From: Jiangella endophytica | GTDB taxonomy: Bacteria > Actinomycetota > Actinomycetes > Jiangellales > Jiangellaceae | Reading direction: 5' to 3' | Length of the DNA: 64,000 nt | NCBI RefSeq assembly: GCF_003427025.1 | Contig: NZ_QVAI01000003.1 | Location: 1-64,000 of the forward strand | Part shown: one piece after another, positions 34,851 to 43,472 of the stretch | How the letters are laid out: each line of letters opens with the position of its first letter | Position numbering within the stretch: the first letter of the stretch is position 1 | Translations under genes and position numbers: made by a program | The notes under the pieces: generated by a model | Told to the model about the DNA's origin: nothing | Database searches by the model: none | The model's input: the letters and a program-made list of their open reading frames with translations, nothing else

Positions 34851-36047
34851 ATGGAGCGGTTGGTACGGCGCCTCCCGACGCTGTCGGTGCGCACGCAGGA
34901 CGTGCTGATCGCCGGCTTCGTCACGCTGCTGCAGGTGCAGGGCACGCACTCGGCGATCGAGCGCGAACCCGAGCTGGGCGGTCCGGCCGAGGCGCTCGGC
35001 ATCCCCGGCAACGCGCTGCTGCTGATCAGCGGCCTGGCGCTGCTGGTTCGGCGGCGCTGGCCGGTCCCCGTCTTCATCGTGACCGGCCTGGTCAGCGTCG
35101 CCTACTTCGGATCCGGGTTCCCCGACGGCCCGGGCTGGTTGTCGCTGTTCGTGGCGATCTACACGGTGACGGCGCACGGCGACGGCCGGCGCTCGCTGGT
35201 GGTCGTCGCGAACGGACTGACGGTGCTGGCCATCGTCTGGATCGCGACGGCGGACACCGAGGCCGCGGGGATCGGCTGGCTGGCGTTCCGGATCGGTGCG
35301 ACCATCATGGCGGCCGCGCTGGGCGAGTCGGTGCGCTCGCGCCGCGTCATCGCCGCCGACGCCGTCCAGCGGGCCGAGGTGGCCGAGCGGACCCGCGACG
35401 AGGTCGCCCGCCGCCGGGTCGACGCCGAGCGGCTGCGCATCGCCCGCGAGGTGCACGACACCGTCGCGCACGCCATCGCGATCATCAACGTGCAGGCCGG
35501 GGTCACGGCGCACGTGCTGGACAAGCGGCCGGAGCGGGCCCGCGAGACGCTGCTGACCATCGAGCAGACCAGCGCCCGGGCGCTGCGCGAGATGCGCTCC
35601 GTCCTGGGCGTGTTGCGCGGCGACGACGACGGCTCGCCCGGCCCGAGCCTCGGCGCGCTGGACGAGCTGGTCGCGGTGGCGCGGCGGGCCGGTCTCGACG
35701 TCACGGTCACCGGGTCGGTGCCGGCCGGGGCGTTGCCCGACGCCGTCGACCGCGCCGCCTACCGCATCGTCCAGGAGGGCATCACGAACGTCATCCGGCA
35801 CGCCGGGCCGGCCCGGGTCACCATCGGCCTCGAACGGCGCGACGGCGAGCTGCGGGTCGTCGTCGCCGACGACGGCGGCGACCTGAGCGGACCGGCCGGC
35901 CCGCCGGTCGAGCCCGGCCGCGGCCTGGCCGGCATGCGCGAGCGGTGCGAGTTGCTGGGCGGCACGTTCGAGTCCGGTCCCGACGGCGACGGCTTCCGGG
36001 TGTGCGCCCGGCTGCCGCTGAACCGCGTCGAGGCCGCTGCCCGATGA
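34851..36047 (+). CDS. Sensor histidine kinase (NarL-type, HisKA_3)
   Basis: This 398-aa membrane kinase has several N-terminal hydrophobic helices (about residues 15-165). The dimerisation/phospho-acceptor domain has the box REVHDTVAHAIAIINVQAGV (His202), and the HATPase region is shown by AAYRIVQEGITNVIRHAG, VVVADDGG and GRGLAGMRERCELLGG. It would phosphorylate the response regulator that overlaps its stop (ATGA). ATG 34851 fits a leaderless start; GTG 34797 with GGGAG upstream is an alternative adding 18 residues. The divergent MMPL exporter is a plausible target. Confidence 0.9.
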   Translation: MERLVRRLPTLSVRTQDVLIAGFVTLLQVQGTHSAIEREPELGGPAEALGIPGNALLLISGLALLVRRRWPVPVFIVTGLVSVAYFGSGFPDGPGWLSLFVAIYTVTAHGDGRRSLVVVANGLTVLAIVWIATADTEAAGIGWLAFRIGATIMAAALGESVRSRRVIAADAVQRAEVAERTRDEVARRRVDAERLRIAREVHDTVAHAIAIINVQAGVTAHVLDKRPERARETLLTIEQTSARALREMRSVLGVLRGDDDGSPGPSLGALDELVAVARRAGLDVTVTGSVPAGALPDAVDRAAYRIVQEGITNVIRHAGPARVTIGLERRDGELRVVVADDGGDLSGPAGPPVEPGRGLAGMRERCELLGGTFESGPDGDGFRVCARLPLNRVEAAAR

Positions 36048-36721
36048 CCGAGCCGGTGAAGGTCCTGCTCGCCGACGACCAGGTGCTGGTCCGCGCCGGC
36101 TTCCGGGTGCTGCTCGACGTCGAGGACGACATCGACGTCGTCGGCGAGGCGGCCACCGGCGCCGAGGCGATCGAGCGGTGCCGCGAGTCGCGCCCCGACG
36201 TCGTGTTGATGGACATCCGCATGCCCACCCTCGACGGCATCGAGGCGACCCGCCGCATCGCCGCCATTCCCGGCCTGGAACGGGTGAAGGTGCTGATCCT
36301 CACCACGTACGACACCGAGGAGTACGTGTTCGACGCGCTCGAGGCCGGCGCCAGCGGGTTCCTGCTCAAGGACGCCGGGCCGCAGGAGCTGCTGCACGCC
36401 ATCCGCGTTGTCGCCGCGGGCGAGGCGCTGCTCGCCCCGAAGATCACGCGGCGGCTGATCGCCCAGTTCACGGCGGTCCGGTCGGCGTACCAGGTGGCCG
36501 AGGACCGCCTCGGCGTGCTCACCCAGCGCGAGCGCGAGGTGCTGGCGCTGGTCGGCACCGGCCTGTCCAACGCCGAGATCGGCGCCGCCCTCTCGCTCAG
36601 CCCGGCGACCGCCAAGACGCACGTCAGCCGGGCCATGATCAAGCTCGGCGCGCGCGACCGCGCCCAGCTGGTCGTCGTCGCCTACCAGACCGGTCTGGTC
36701 AGCGCCCGCCCGCCGACCTGA
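36044..36721 (+). CDS. LuxR/NarL-family response regulator
   Basis: This 225-aa regulator has a receiver domain (VKVLLADDQVLVRAGFRVLL, phospho-acceptor Asp57 in VVLMDIRMPT, LLKDAG) and a C-terminal LuxR helix-turn-helix (LTQREREVLALVGTGLSNAE, ATAKTHVSRAMIKLGARDR). ATG 36044 overlaps the kinase stop (ATGA), so kinase and regulator are made together. It likely controls the divergent MMPL gene and possibly this operon. Confidence 0.94.
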   Translation: MTEPVKVLLADDQVLVRAGFRVLLDVEDDIDVVGEAATGAEAIERCRESRPDVVLMDIRMPTLDGIEATRRIAAIPGLERVKVLILTTYDTEEYVFDALEAGASGFLLKDAGPQELLHAIRVVAAGEALLAPKITRRLIAQFTAVRSAYQVAEDRLGVLTQREREVLALVGTGLSNAEIGAALSLSPATAKTHVSRAMIKLGARDRAQLVVVAYQTGLVSARPPT

Positions 36722-36783
36722 TGTCGGCTGCCCGTCACCTGGGCACCCCGCGGTGTTCAACCGGCGTGGACACGATCGGCGCC

Positions 36784-38817
36784 ATGTCGATGCCAATCGT
36801 GCGTACCGCCGTCGCGGCCGCCGTGCTGGGCGCCGGTCTGCTCGCCGCGCCGGCGCAGGCGACGCCGGCCCCCGAGTTCGACCTGCAGGCCCATCGTGGC
36901 GGTCTGGGGCTGCGGCCCGAGAGCACGCTCGCCTCGTTCGGCCATGCCTTGCAGCTGGGCGTGACGACGCTGGAGCTGGATATCCAGATCACCGCCGACG
37001 GCTACGCCGTCGTGACGCACGACCGCCGGATCAACCCGGCCAAGTGCGCCGACACCCAGCCTGTCACGCCCGGCGACCCGCGGTTCCCGTACGCCCAGGG
37101 CAACTACATCAAGGACCTCACGCTGGCCCAGCTGCGCACGCTGGACTGCGGCAGCAGGCAGCTGGCCGGGTACCCGCAGCAGCAGGTCGTGCCGGGCGCC
37201 GGCATGCCGCTGCTCAGCGAGGTGTTCGACCTGGTCGAGCGGTACGACGCCGACGACGTCATGCTGAACATCGAGACGAAGGTCGAGGCCGGCGCGCCGC
37301 ACGAGACGGCGCCGCGCGAGCAGTTCGTCCAGGTCGTCGCCCGCGAGATCCGCGAGGCCCGGATGGAGCGGCAGGTGACCATCCAGTCCTTCGACTGGGG
37401 CGCGCTGATGCGCATGGGCGAGGTCGCGCCGCGGCTGCCGCTGGTCGCACTCACCAACCACGACTTCCTGCAGACCGGCAGGCCGGGCGCCTCGCCGTGG
37501 CTGGGCGGCATCGACATCGACGACTTCGGCGGCGACCCGATCGCGGCGATCCGGTCCTTCGGCGCCGACGCGTTCTCGCCGGTGCACGGCTTCCCGCAGG
37601 GCGGCTCCGTCGACGACCCGGACTACGTCCCGTACGTGACCCGCGAGATGGTCCGCTCGGCGCACCGGGCCGGCATCGAGGTCATCCCGTGGACCATCGA
37701 CGACCCCGCCACGATGGAGAAGCTCATCGACGACGGCGTCGACGGCATCATCACCGACTACCCGGACCGGCTGCGCGCCGTCCTGGCCGGGCGCGGGTTC
37801 CGGCTGCCCGAGCCGATCGCCTCGCCGTTCGACGTCCAGGCGCACCGCGGCGGGCGCTGGGACCGGCCGGAGAACACGCTGCCCGCGTTCGAGCACGCGC
37901 TGGCGAACGACGGCGTCTCGACGCTGGAACTGGACACCGGCGTGACCGAGGACGGCGTGCTGGTGGTCAGCCACGACCGTGCGGTCAACGGCTCGCACTG
38001 CGTCGACACCGCGCCCGCCACCCCCGGCGACCCCGACTTCCCGTACGTCGGCGACCTCGTCCGCGACCTCACGCTGGCCCAGCTCAGGACGATCGACTGC
38101 GGGACGAGGACGCTGCCGGAGCTGCCCGAGCAGGTGCCGGCGCCGGGCGCGCGCATCCCGACGCTGGACGAGGTGTTCGACCTCGTCGAGGCCAGCGGCC
38201 GCGACGACGTCCGGCTCAACATCGAGACGAAGATCAGCCCGCTGGTCGACGACACCGCGCCGTACCGCGAGTTCACCCGCGAGCTGGTCGACGCCCTCCA
38301 GGACGCGGGCCTGGTCGGCCGCGCCACGATCCAGTCGTTCGACTGGCGCACCATCCGCTACGCCCGCCGCCTCGACCGCGACATCGAGACCGTCGCGCTG
38401 GTCTGGCAGTACGGACCGGCCGAATGCGCCTCGCCGGCCGACGAGTGCTCGCTGCAGGCGAAGTACGGCGACCCCGCGGTGACGAGCCCGTGGACCGACG
38501 GCATCGACTGGTGGCGCGTCCGCGACCTCGGCCGGATGACCCGCCGGGCGGGCGCCTCGACGGTGTCGGCCAACTGGCAGGTCCACGATCCCTCGCAGGG
38601 CGTCGTCGAGTCGGCTGACTGGTACCTGCGCGAGGACCCGGCCTACTTCCACGGCCCGCAGATCGACCGGCTGCACCGGCAGGGCGTCAAGGTGATCCCG
38701 TACACCGTCAACGACGCGGGGATCATGCAGCGCCTCATCGATCTCGGCGTCGACGGCATCATCACCGACGACCCGAGCCTGCTGATCGAGGTGGCGACAC
38801 TCAACGGCCTGCGCTGA
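36784..38817 (+). CDS. Secreted tandem glycerophosphodiester phosphodiesterase
   Basis: This 677-aa protein starts with a Sec signal peptide (hydrophobic residues 8-22, AQA near 24-26). It contains two complete GDPD domains. The first begins QAHRGG (His37), then PESTLASF, ELDIQITADG and THDR. The second begins QAHRGG (His354), then PENTLPAFEHAL, ELDTGVTEDG and SHDR. Each has the catalytic His, Glu, Asp and second His, and each ends with a similar DGIITD.P block. The enzyme would hydrolyse glycerophosphodiesters outside the cell, possibly teichoic-acid or lipid head groups. ATG 36784 opens the signal peptide. A single-domain protein of about 300-350 aa is usual. Confidence 0.9.
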   Translation: MSMPIVRTAVAAAVLGAGLLAAPAQATPAPEFDLQAHRGGLGLRPESTLASFGHALQLGVTTLELDIQITADGYAVVTHDRRINPAKCADTQPVTPGDPRFPYAQGNYIKDLTLAQLRTLDCGSRQLAGYPQQQVVPGAGMPLLSEVFDLVERYDADDVMLNIETKVEAGAPHETAPREQFVQVVAREIREARMERQVTIQSFDWGALMRMGEVAPRLPLVALTNHDFLQTGRPGASPWLGGIDIDDFGGDPIAAIRSFGADAFSPVHGFPQGGSVDDPDYVPYVTREMVRSAHRAGIEVIPWTIDDPATMEKLIDDGVDGIITDYPDRLRAVLAGRGFRLPEPIASPFDVQAHRGGRWDRPENTLPAFEHALANDGVSTLELDTGVTEDGVLVVSHDRAVNGSHCVDTAPATPGDPDFPYVGDLVRDLTLAQLRTIDCGTRTLPELPEQVPAPGARIPTLDEVFDLVEASGRDDVRLNIETKISPLVDDTAPYREFTRELVDALQDAGLVGRATIQSFDWRTIRYARRLDRDIETVALVWQYGPAECASPADECSLQAKYGDPAVTSPWTDGIDWWRVRDLGRMTRRAGASTVSANWQVHDPSQGVVESADWYLREDPAYFHGPQIDRLHRQGVKVIPYTVNDAGIMQRLIDLGVDGIITDDPSLLIEVATLNGLR

Positions 38818-38819
38818 CG

Positions 38820-39125
38820 GGAGCACTCGGAGCGCGAGCAGACGCCGGAGGATGAGGTCGATCTCGAAGAGGACGGTGTCGTCGGCTCGTCCGAACCGAC
38901 GTCCCACCCGACGAGGTGCACGTCGCTGGCGTCCGCGAGATGGTCGCCGAGGGCAGGGTTCGACACGTACGCACGCCGCTCGTCAGCGGTCATCGCGGCG
39001 TGTTCGGTGCGCACGGCCAGCCAGAACTCCCGTTCATCGGCCTCGTCGAGAGCGTGTTCGATCGCCCGGGCCAAGGTGACCTCTTCACGCCGTGCGCGGG
39101 TAGCGATTCTCTCGGGTGTATACCG
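38820..39125 (-). pseudogene. Degraded toxin-antitoxin-like remnant
   Basis: On the minus strand an open frame without a normal start (in-frame TAG at 39128-39126) reads ERIATRARREEVTLARAIEH and ALDEADEREFWLAVRTEHAA, then continues to ASDVHLVGWDVG near 38905. It looks like a ribbon-helix-helix antitoxin that lost its N-terminus. In another frame directly after, ADDTVLFEIDLILRRLLAL resembles the C-terminal helix of PemK/MazF-type toxins, with its stop missing. A deletion fusing antitoxin and toxin ends would explain this. The family assignment is by eye only. Confidence 0.4.
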
Positions 39126-39131
39126 CTAGGG

Positions 39132-41852
39132 CTACCCACGAGTGGTGCGAGGGCGACCGCTGAGGGCGCGCCAGACGCGGTCGCGGCTCATCGGCAGCTC
39201 GGCGAGCCGCACCCCCGTCGCGTCGCGGACGGCGTTGGCCAGGGCCGCGGCCACCGGGTTGCACGGCGACTCGCTCATCGACTTCGCGCCCAGCGGGCCG
39301 ATCTCGTCGTAGGTCGAGGCGAACAGGACGGTCGTCGCGGGGACGTCGGCCTCGAGCGGGACGTGGTACTTGCGCAGCGTGTCGGTGACCACGACCCCGT
39401 CGGGCCCGATGACCAGTTCCTCGTACAGCGCCGATCCGATGCCCTGGGCGACGCCGCCCTCGACCTGGCCGCGGCACTGCTCGGGGTTGAGCACCGTCCC
39501 CGCGTCGGCGGCGTGGACGGACTCGAGGATGCGGACCTCGCCGGTGGTCTCGTCGACGGCGACCCGGAAGCCCTGCACGTTGAAGGCGACGGACCGGGGC
39601 GAGCCGTCGTCGGCCGCGGTGGCCTGCCACCCGGCCGGCCCGGCCGCGGTGGCGAGCGCGGCCAGGCCGACCGACGCGCCGCCGGGCGCGTGCACGCCGT
39701 CGGCGCGCAGCGAGCAGTCACCGGGGTCCGCGCCCAGTGCCGCGGCACCCGCGGCGACCAGTGCGTGCCTGAGCCGCGACGCCGCCATGACGACGGCCTT
39801 CCCGGCGACGACCACGCCGGTCGAGCCGAACGCGCCGGTGTCGTAGCCGACGGTGTCGGTGCTGCCCGTGCGCAGCCGCACGCGTGCCGTCGACGTCGCC
39901 AGGCAGGTGGCGGCGAGTTGCACGTGTGTCGTGGTCGAGCCGTTGCCGAAGTCGGCGGTCCCGGTGCTCAGCGCGTAGGTGCCGTCCGGGAGCAGCTCGA
40001 TCGACGCCTCGCCGCGGTGGCCGTGCGGCGGGACGGTGTCGATCATGGCGACGGCGATGCCGGTCCCCGTCCGCCACGCGGGCGGTGCCGCGGCGCCGGC
40101 GCCGGCGGCGAGCCGCGACCGCACGAGGTCGAGGCACTCGTCCAGGCCGTGGCTGCCGTACTCGATGTCGTCCGGGTCGTCGGCCGCATAGGACACCATC
40201 GGGTCGCCGGCGCGGACGACGTTGCGCCGGCGCATCGTGTACGGGTCGACGCCGAGCCGCCGGCCGAGCTCGTCGACGGCGGACTCGACGGCGAAGAACA
40301 GCTGCCCCAGCCCGTAGCCGCGGAACGCTCCGGCCGGCAGCGTGTGCGTGTAGACGGCGGCGGCGTCGACCGCCTTGTTCGGGCAGCGGTACATGGCCAG
40401 CGACTCGTTGCAGCCGTGCAGGAGCACGCCGGGCCCGTGGTTGCCGTACGCGCCGGTGTCGGAGAGGACGTCGACGGCGAGCGCGGTGAGCCGGCCGCGG
40501 GCGTCCGCGCCGGCCTTGATCCGGATCCGCATGGGGTGCCGGCTGGGCGTGGCGGTGAACTGCTCGGACCGGGTCAGCTCCAGCTGAACGGGCCGGCCGG
40601 TGCGCAGGACGGCGAGCGCGACGACGTCCTCGACCAGCAGCTCCTGCTTCGCGCCGAAGCCGCCGCCGATCCGCGCGGTGACCACCCGGACCCGGTCACG
40701 CGGCAGGCCGAGCAGCCGGCACAGCTCGTCGCGGGTGAGGTACGGCACCTGCGAGCTGGTCCGCACGATCAGCCGCCCGTCGTCGTCCAGCCAGCCGGCC
40801 GCGCCGTGCGTCTCGAGGTGCGCGGCCTGCACGCGGTGGGTGCGGAACTCGCCCTCGTACACCGCGGCCGCCGCCGCGAGCCCCTCCTCGACGTCTCCGA
40901 CGCGGGCGGAGATCTCCGCGACGACGTTGCGGGCCGGGTCGGCGATGGCGGCCTCGGGGCCCTTGTCGCCGTGCACCAGCGGGGCGCCCGGGTCGCGGGC
41001 CCGCTCGGCGTCGAGGAGGGCGGGCAGGACCCGGTAGTCGACGTCGATCAGACGGCAGGCCTCGCGGGCGACCGCGGCCGAGGAGGCGACGACGACGGCG
41101 ACGCGCTGGCCGGCGTGGCGCAGTTCGCGGTCCAGGATCAGCGTGTCGCGCGGGTCGTCCTCGCGATGATGGTGCCGCGCGGTGGAGAAGTACACCCGCG
41201 GCACGTCGCGATGGGTCAGCACCAGCTCGACACCGTCCAGCGCCTCGGCGGCGGTCGTGTCGATGCGGTCGACGACGGCGTGCGGGTGCGGCGAGCGCAG
41301 GACGGCCGCGTGCAGCGTCCCGGGCCGCGGCTCGTCGAGGGTGAACCGCTCGGTGCCGGCGACGATGCGCGGTCCGGCCGGCGCGGCGACGCTGCGGCCG
41401 GCCGCCACGGTGCCCGCGGGTGAGGCCGGCTCGACGTTGACCTTGCCGGCCAGCGCGTCACGGATCGACCGGTAGCCGGTGCACCGGCAGATGTTCCCCT
41501 TGAGCAGCCGGCCGGTCTCGTCGCCGTCGAGGCCCTCCGGCAGGCAGCTCGCGGTCACGATCATCCCGGCGGTGCAGAACCCGCACTGGAAGCCCTGCGC
41601 GTCGAGGAACCGGCCGGCGACGCCGCCGGGCAGGCCCGCGACGGTGACGATCCGGCGGCCGGCGGCCCTGGCGGCGGGGTAGAGGCACGAGTGCACCGGG
41701 ACGCCGTCGACGAGCACCGTGCAGGCCCCGCAGTCGCCGGCGTCGCAGCCGGTCTTCACCTCGACGTGGCCCAGCTCGCGCAACAGGCCACGCAGGCACT
41801 GACCGGGCACTGCGTCGGCGGCGACCGGCACACCGTTGATCTCGGCCTTCAT
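39132..41852 (-). CDS. Xanthine dehydrogenase-like protein, fused 2Fe-2S and molybdopterin subunits
   Basis: This 906-aa protein joins an iron-sulfur subunit (about 1-155) to a molybdopterin subunit (about 165-906). The plant-type 2Fe-2S cysteines are Cys36, 41, 44 and 56 ([15 protein letters not shown]). The second cluster is CGFCTAGM and CRCTGYRSI. Moco-binding motifs are [19 protein letters not shown] and [15 protein letters not shown] with the catalytic Glu. With the FAD subunit encoded just upstream (ATGA overlap) it would oxidise hypoxanthine/xanthine to urate, which fits the purine genes nearby. Substrate is inferred from context; aldehyde oxidoreductases share this architecture. ATG 41852 is chosen at the domain start. 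Confidence 0.85.
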   Translation of the reverse strand: MKAEINGVPVAADAVPGQCLRGLLRELGHVEVKTGCDAGDCGACTVLVDGVPVHSCLYPAARAAGRRIVTVAGLPGGVAGRFLDAQGFQCGFCTAGMIVTASCLPEGLDGDETGRLLKGNICRCTGYRSIRDALAGKVNVEPASPAGTVAAGRSVAAPAGPRIVAGTERFTLDEPRPGTLHAAVLRSPHPHAVVDRIDTTAAEALDGVELVLTHRDVPRVYFSTARHHHREDDPRDTLILDRELRHAGQRVAVVVASSAAVAREACRLIDVDYRVLPALLDAERARDPGAPLVHGDKGPEAAIADPARNVVAEISARVGDVEEGLAAAAAVYEGEFRTHRVQAAHLETHGAAGWLDDDGRLIVRTSSQVPYLTRDELCRLLGLPRDRVRVVTARIGGGFGAKQELLVEDVVALAVLRTGRPVQLELTRSEQFTATPSRHPMRIRIKAGADARGRLTALAVDVLSDTGAYGNHGPGVLLHGCNESLAMYRCPNKAVDAAAVYTHTLPAGAFRGYGLGQLFFAVESAVDELGRRLGVDPYTMRRRNVVRAGDPMVSYAADDPDDIEYGSHGLDECLDLVRSRLAAGAGAAAPPAWRTGTGIAVAMIDTVPPHGHRGEASIELLPDGTYALSTGTADFGNGSTTTHVQLAATCLATSTARVRLRTGSTDTVGYDTGAFGSTGVVVAGKAVVMAASRLRHALVAAGAAALGADPGDCSLRADGVHAPGGASVGLAALATAAGPAGWQATAADDGSPRSVAFNVQGFRVAVDETTGEVRILESVHAADAGTVLNPEQCRGQVEGGVAQGIGSALYEELVIGPDGVVVTDTLRKYHVPLEADVPATTVLFASTYDEIGPLGAKSMSESPCNPVAAALANAVRDATGVRLAELPMSRDRVWRALSGRPRTTRG

Positions 41853-42739
41853 GGCGCCGGCCGCCTCGCGAGCCGGGTCAGCGCCCGCGCGCCGAGGACC
41901 GCGACCAGGTGCCGCCGCCAGTCCGGAGCGCCGTACACGTCGTCGGTGTAGTCGTCGCCGATGGCCGACCGGGCGGCCGCGGCGAACTCCCGCTCGCCGG
42001 GCGGCCGGTCGAAGCGCAGCACGTAGGGGTGCGGGGTCGCTGCCGTCACCGAGACCGTCACCGAGCCGTCCTCGTCGCGGCGGGCGATGACCACGGCGGC
42101 GGAGCGGCCCCGCGGCGACAGCGACGCCCGCGCGAACGCCGTCGTGGCCCGCAGCGCCGCAACACCGATGTGGAAGGACCGGACCAGGTCGCCGGGTCCG
42201 AGCGCCGTGACGCCGTATCCGGTGACGAGACCGGCGACCGGCACGCGTTCGTCCACGCCACCCGCCCGCCACACCAGCGTCGTCGCGTCCAGGGCGGTGA
42301 GCAGCGAGATCATCGAGCCGGCGGGCAGCGCCAGGCACACGTTCCCGCCGACGGTCGCGAGGTGCCAGATCTTGAACGAGGCGACGAGCGCGTCGACGCA
42401 GTCGCGGATCAGCGGGGCGACGGTCCAGCCGGCGGGCAACGCGGCCGGAGCGGCGCCGTCGCCGCCGGTGCGGCCCGGGCCGCGCAGGGACGGGGCGGGG
42501 TCGCCCGCGGCGGCGGCCAGCCGGGCGAGGGTGCAGGTGGCGGAGATCTCGAGGCCGTCAGGCGACACCTCGAGCGCCGGCCAGTCCGGCGCCGTGACGT
42601 CGACGAGTCGCCGCACCGACGGCTGGGGTTCGGAGAGCAGCCAGGTGCCGCCGGCCAGGTAGGCGTCGCCGGTTCGCCAGGACCCGACGTCGTCGCGGCC
42701 GGCGAGCCGGCGGAACTCTCGCACGGTCGTCAGATCCAC
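41849..42739 (-). CDS. FAD-binding subunit of the xanthine dehydrogenase-like enzyme
   Basis: This 296-aa protein is the medium, FAD-binding subunit of molybdenum hydroxylases. It shows the flavin-binding [10 protein letters not shown], then the inner FAD loop [20 protein letters not shown] and a C-terminal CO_deh_flav_C domain ending [21 protein letters not shown]. It passes electrons from the 2Fe-2S clusters to NAD+. Its TGA overlaps the ATG of the downstream large subunit by 4 nt. A stretch around residues 80-105 ([18 protein letters not shown]) is a lineage-specific loop. Confidence 0.88.
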   Translation of the reverse strand: MDLTTVREFRRLAGRDDVGSWRTGDAYLAGGTWLLSEPQPSVRRLVDVTAPDWPALEVSPDGLEISATCTLARLAAAAGDPAPSLRGPGRTGGDGAAPAALPAGWTVAPLIRDCVDALVASFKIWHLATVGGNVCLALPAGSMISLLTALDATTLVWRAGGVDERVPVAGLVTGYGVTALGPGDLVRSFHIGVAALRATTAFARASLSPRGRSAAVVIARRDEDGSVTVSVTAATPHPYVLRFDRPPGEREFAAAARSAIGDDYTDDVYGAPDWRRHLVAVLGARALTRLARRPAP

Positions 42740-42759
42740 CGAACGCCTCGTTCACGCGT

Positions 42760-42778
42760 GGTCCCCCCGGCCGGGACC
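42760..42778 (-). terminator. Weak hairpin between lysE and the FAD subunit gene
   Basis: GGTCCC and GGGACC form a 6-bp stem with a 7-nt loop in the 83-nt gap. It may separate lysE from the dehydrogenase genes, but the stem is short. Confidence 0.3.
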
Positions 42779-42822
42779 CGGTGCCGCCGGCCGCCGCACG
42801 CGCAGCTTCACAGTACCGCCGC

Positions 42823-43422
42823 TCAGCCGAGGAGCAGCCGTACGCCGATCGCCGCCATCACCAGGGCGATGACGCCGTCCAGCAGCCGCCAGGCGCGCGG
42901 TTGCTCGAACACGCGGCTCAGCGCCCTGGCGCCGAGGCCCAGGCCGGTGAACCAGGTGACGCTCGCGGTCGCCGCGCCCAGGCCGTAGAGCCAGCGGCCG
43001 TCGTCGCCGTGCTGGTTCGCCAGGGCGCCGAGCAGCACGACGGTGTCGAGGTAGACGTGCGGGTTGAGGAAGGTGAAGCCGAGGCAGGTGAGGACGGCCG
43101 CCCGCAGGGTCGGCGCCACCCGCCCGGCGGCCGTCATCGCACCTGGTCGCAGCGCCCGCCGGGCGGCGAGCACCGCGTAACCCAGGACGAACGCGGCGCC
43201 GCCGTAGCGGGCCAGGGCGACGGCCCACGGCCGGTCGGTCAGCGCGGCGCCGAGCCCGGCGATCCCGGCGCCGATCAGCGCCGCGTCGGCGACGGCGCAG
43301 ACCAGCACGACCGGCAGGACGTGCCGGCGGCTGACGCCCTGACGCAGGACGAACGCGTTCTGCGCGCCGATGGCGACGATGAGCGACAGCGACGTGGCGA
43401 ACCCGAGGAGTGCGGTGGACAC
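42823..43422 (-). CDS. lysE: LysE/ArgO-family basic amino acid exporter
   Basis: This 199-aa, roughly six-helix membrane protein exports L-lysine/L-arginine when they accumulate. It begins GFATSLSLIVAIGAQNAFVL RQG (the conserved GAQNAFVLRQG motif) and has FTFLNPHVYLDTVVLLG, both signatures of LysE/ArgO. It is divergent from the lysG regulator, 50 nt away, as in Corynebacterium glutamicum. It is located inside a purine catabolism region, which is unusual. Confidence 0.93.
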   Translation of the reverse strand: MSTALLGFATSLSLIVAIGAQNAFVLRQGVSRRHVLPVVLVCAVADAALIGAGIAGLGAALTDRPWAVALARYGGAAFVLGYAVLAARRALRPGAMTAAGRVAPTLRAAVLTCLGFTFLNPHVYLDTVVLLGALANQHGDDGRWLYGLGAATASVTWFTGLGLGARALSRVFEQPRAWRLLDGVIALVMAAIGVRLLLG

Positions 43423-43446
43423 CCTGGTGACGCTAGGTGCGGCGGA

Positions 43447-43463
43447 TTAGCCGGTCCAGCTAA
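43447..43463. promoter_or_regulatory. Candidate LysG operator
   Basis: TTAGC-N7-GCTAA is a perfect inverted repeat fitting the T-N11-A pattern of LysR-type regulators, in the middle of the 50-nt lysE-lysG gap. Confidence 0.6.
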
Positions 43464-43472
43464 AGTTTCTTC

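Noticed and set aside
38916-41423. An 835-codon plus-strand frame across the dehydrogenase gene
   Set aside because: It is antisense to a gene with clear 2Fe-2S and Moco motifs, and its product is low-complexity.
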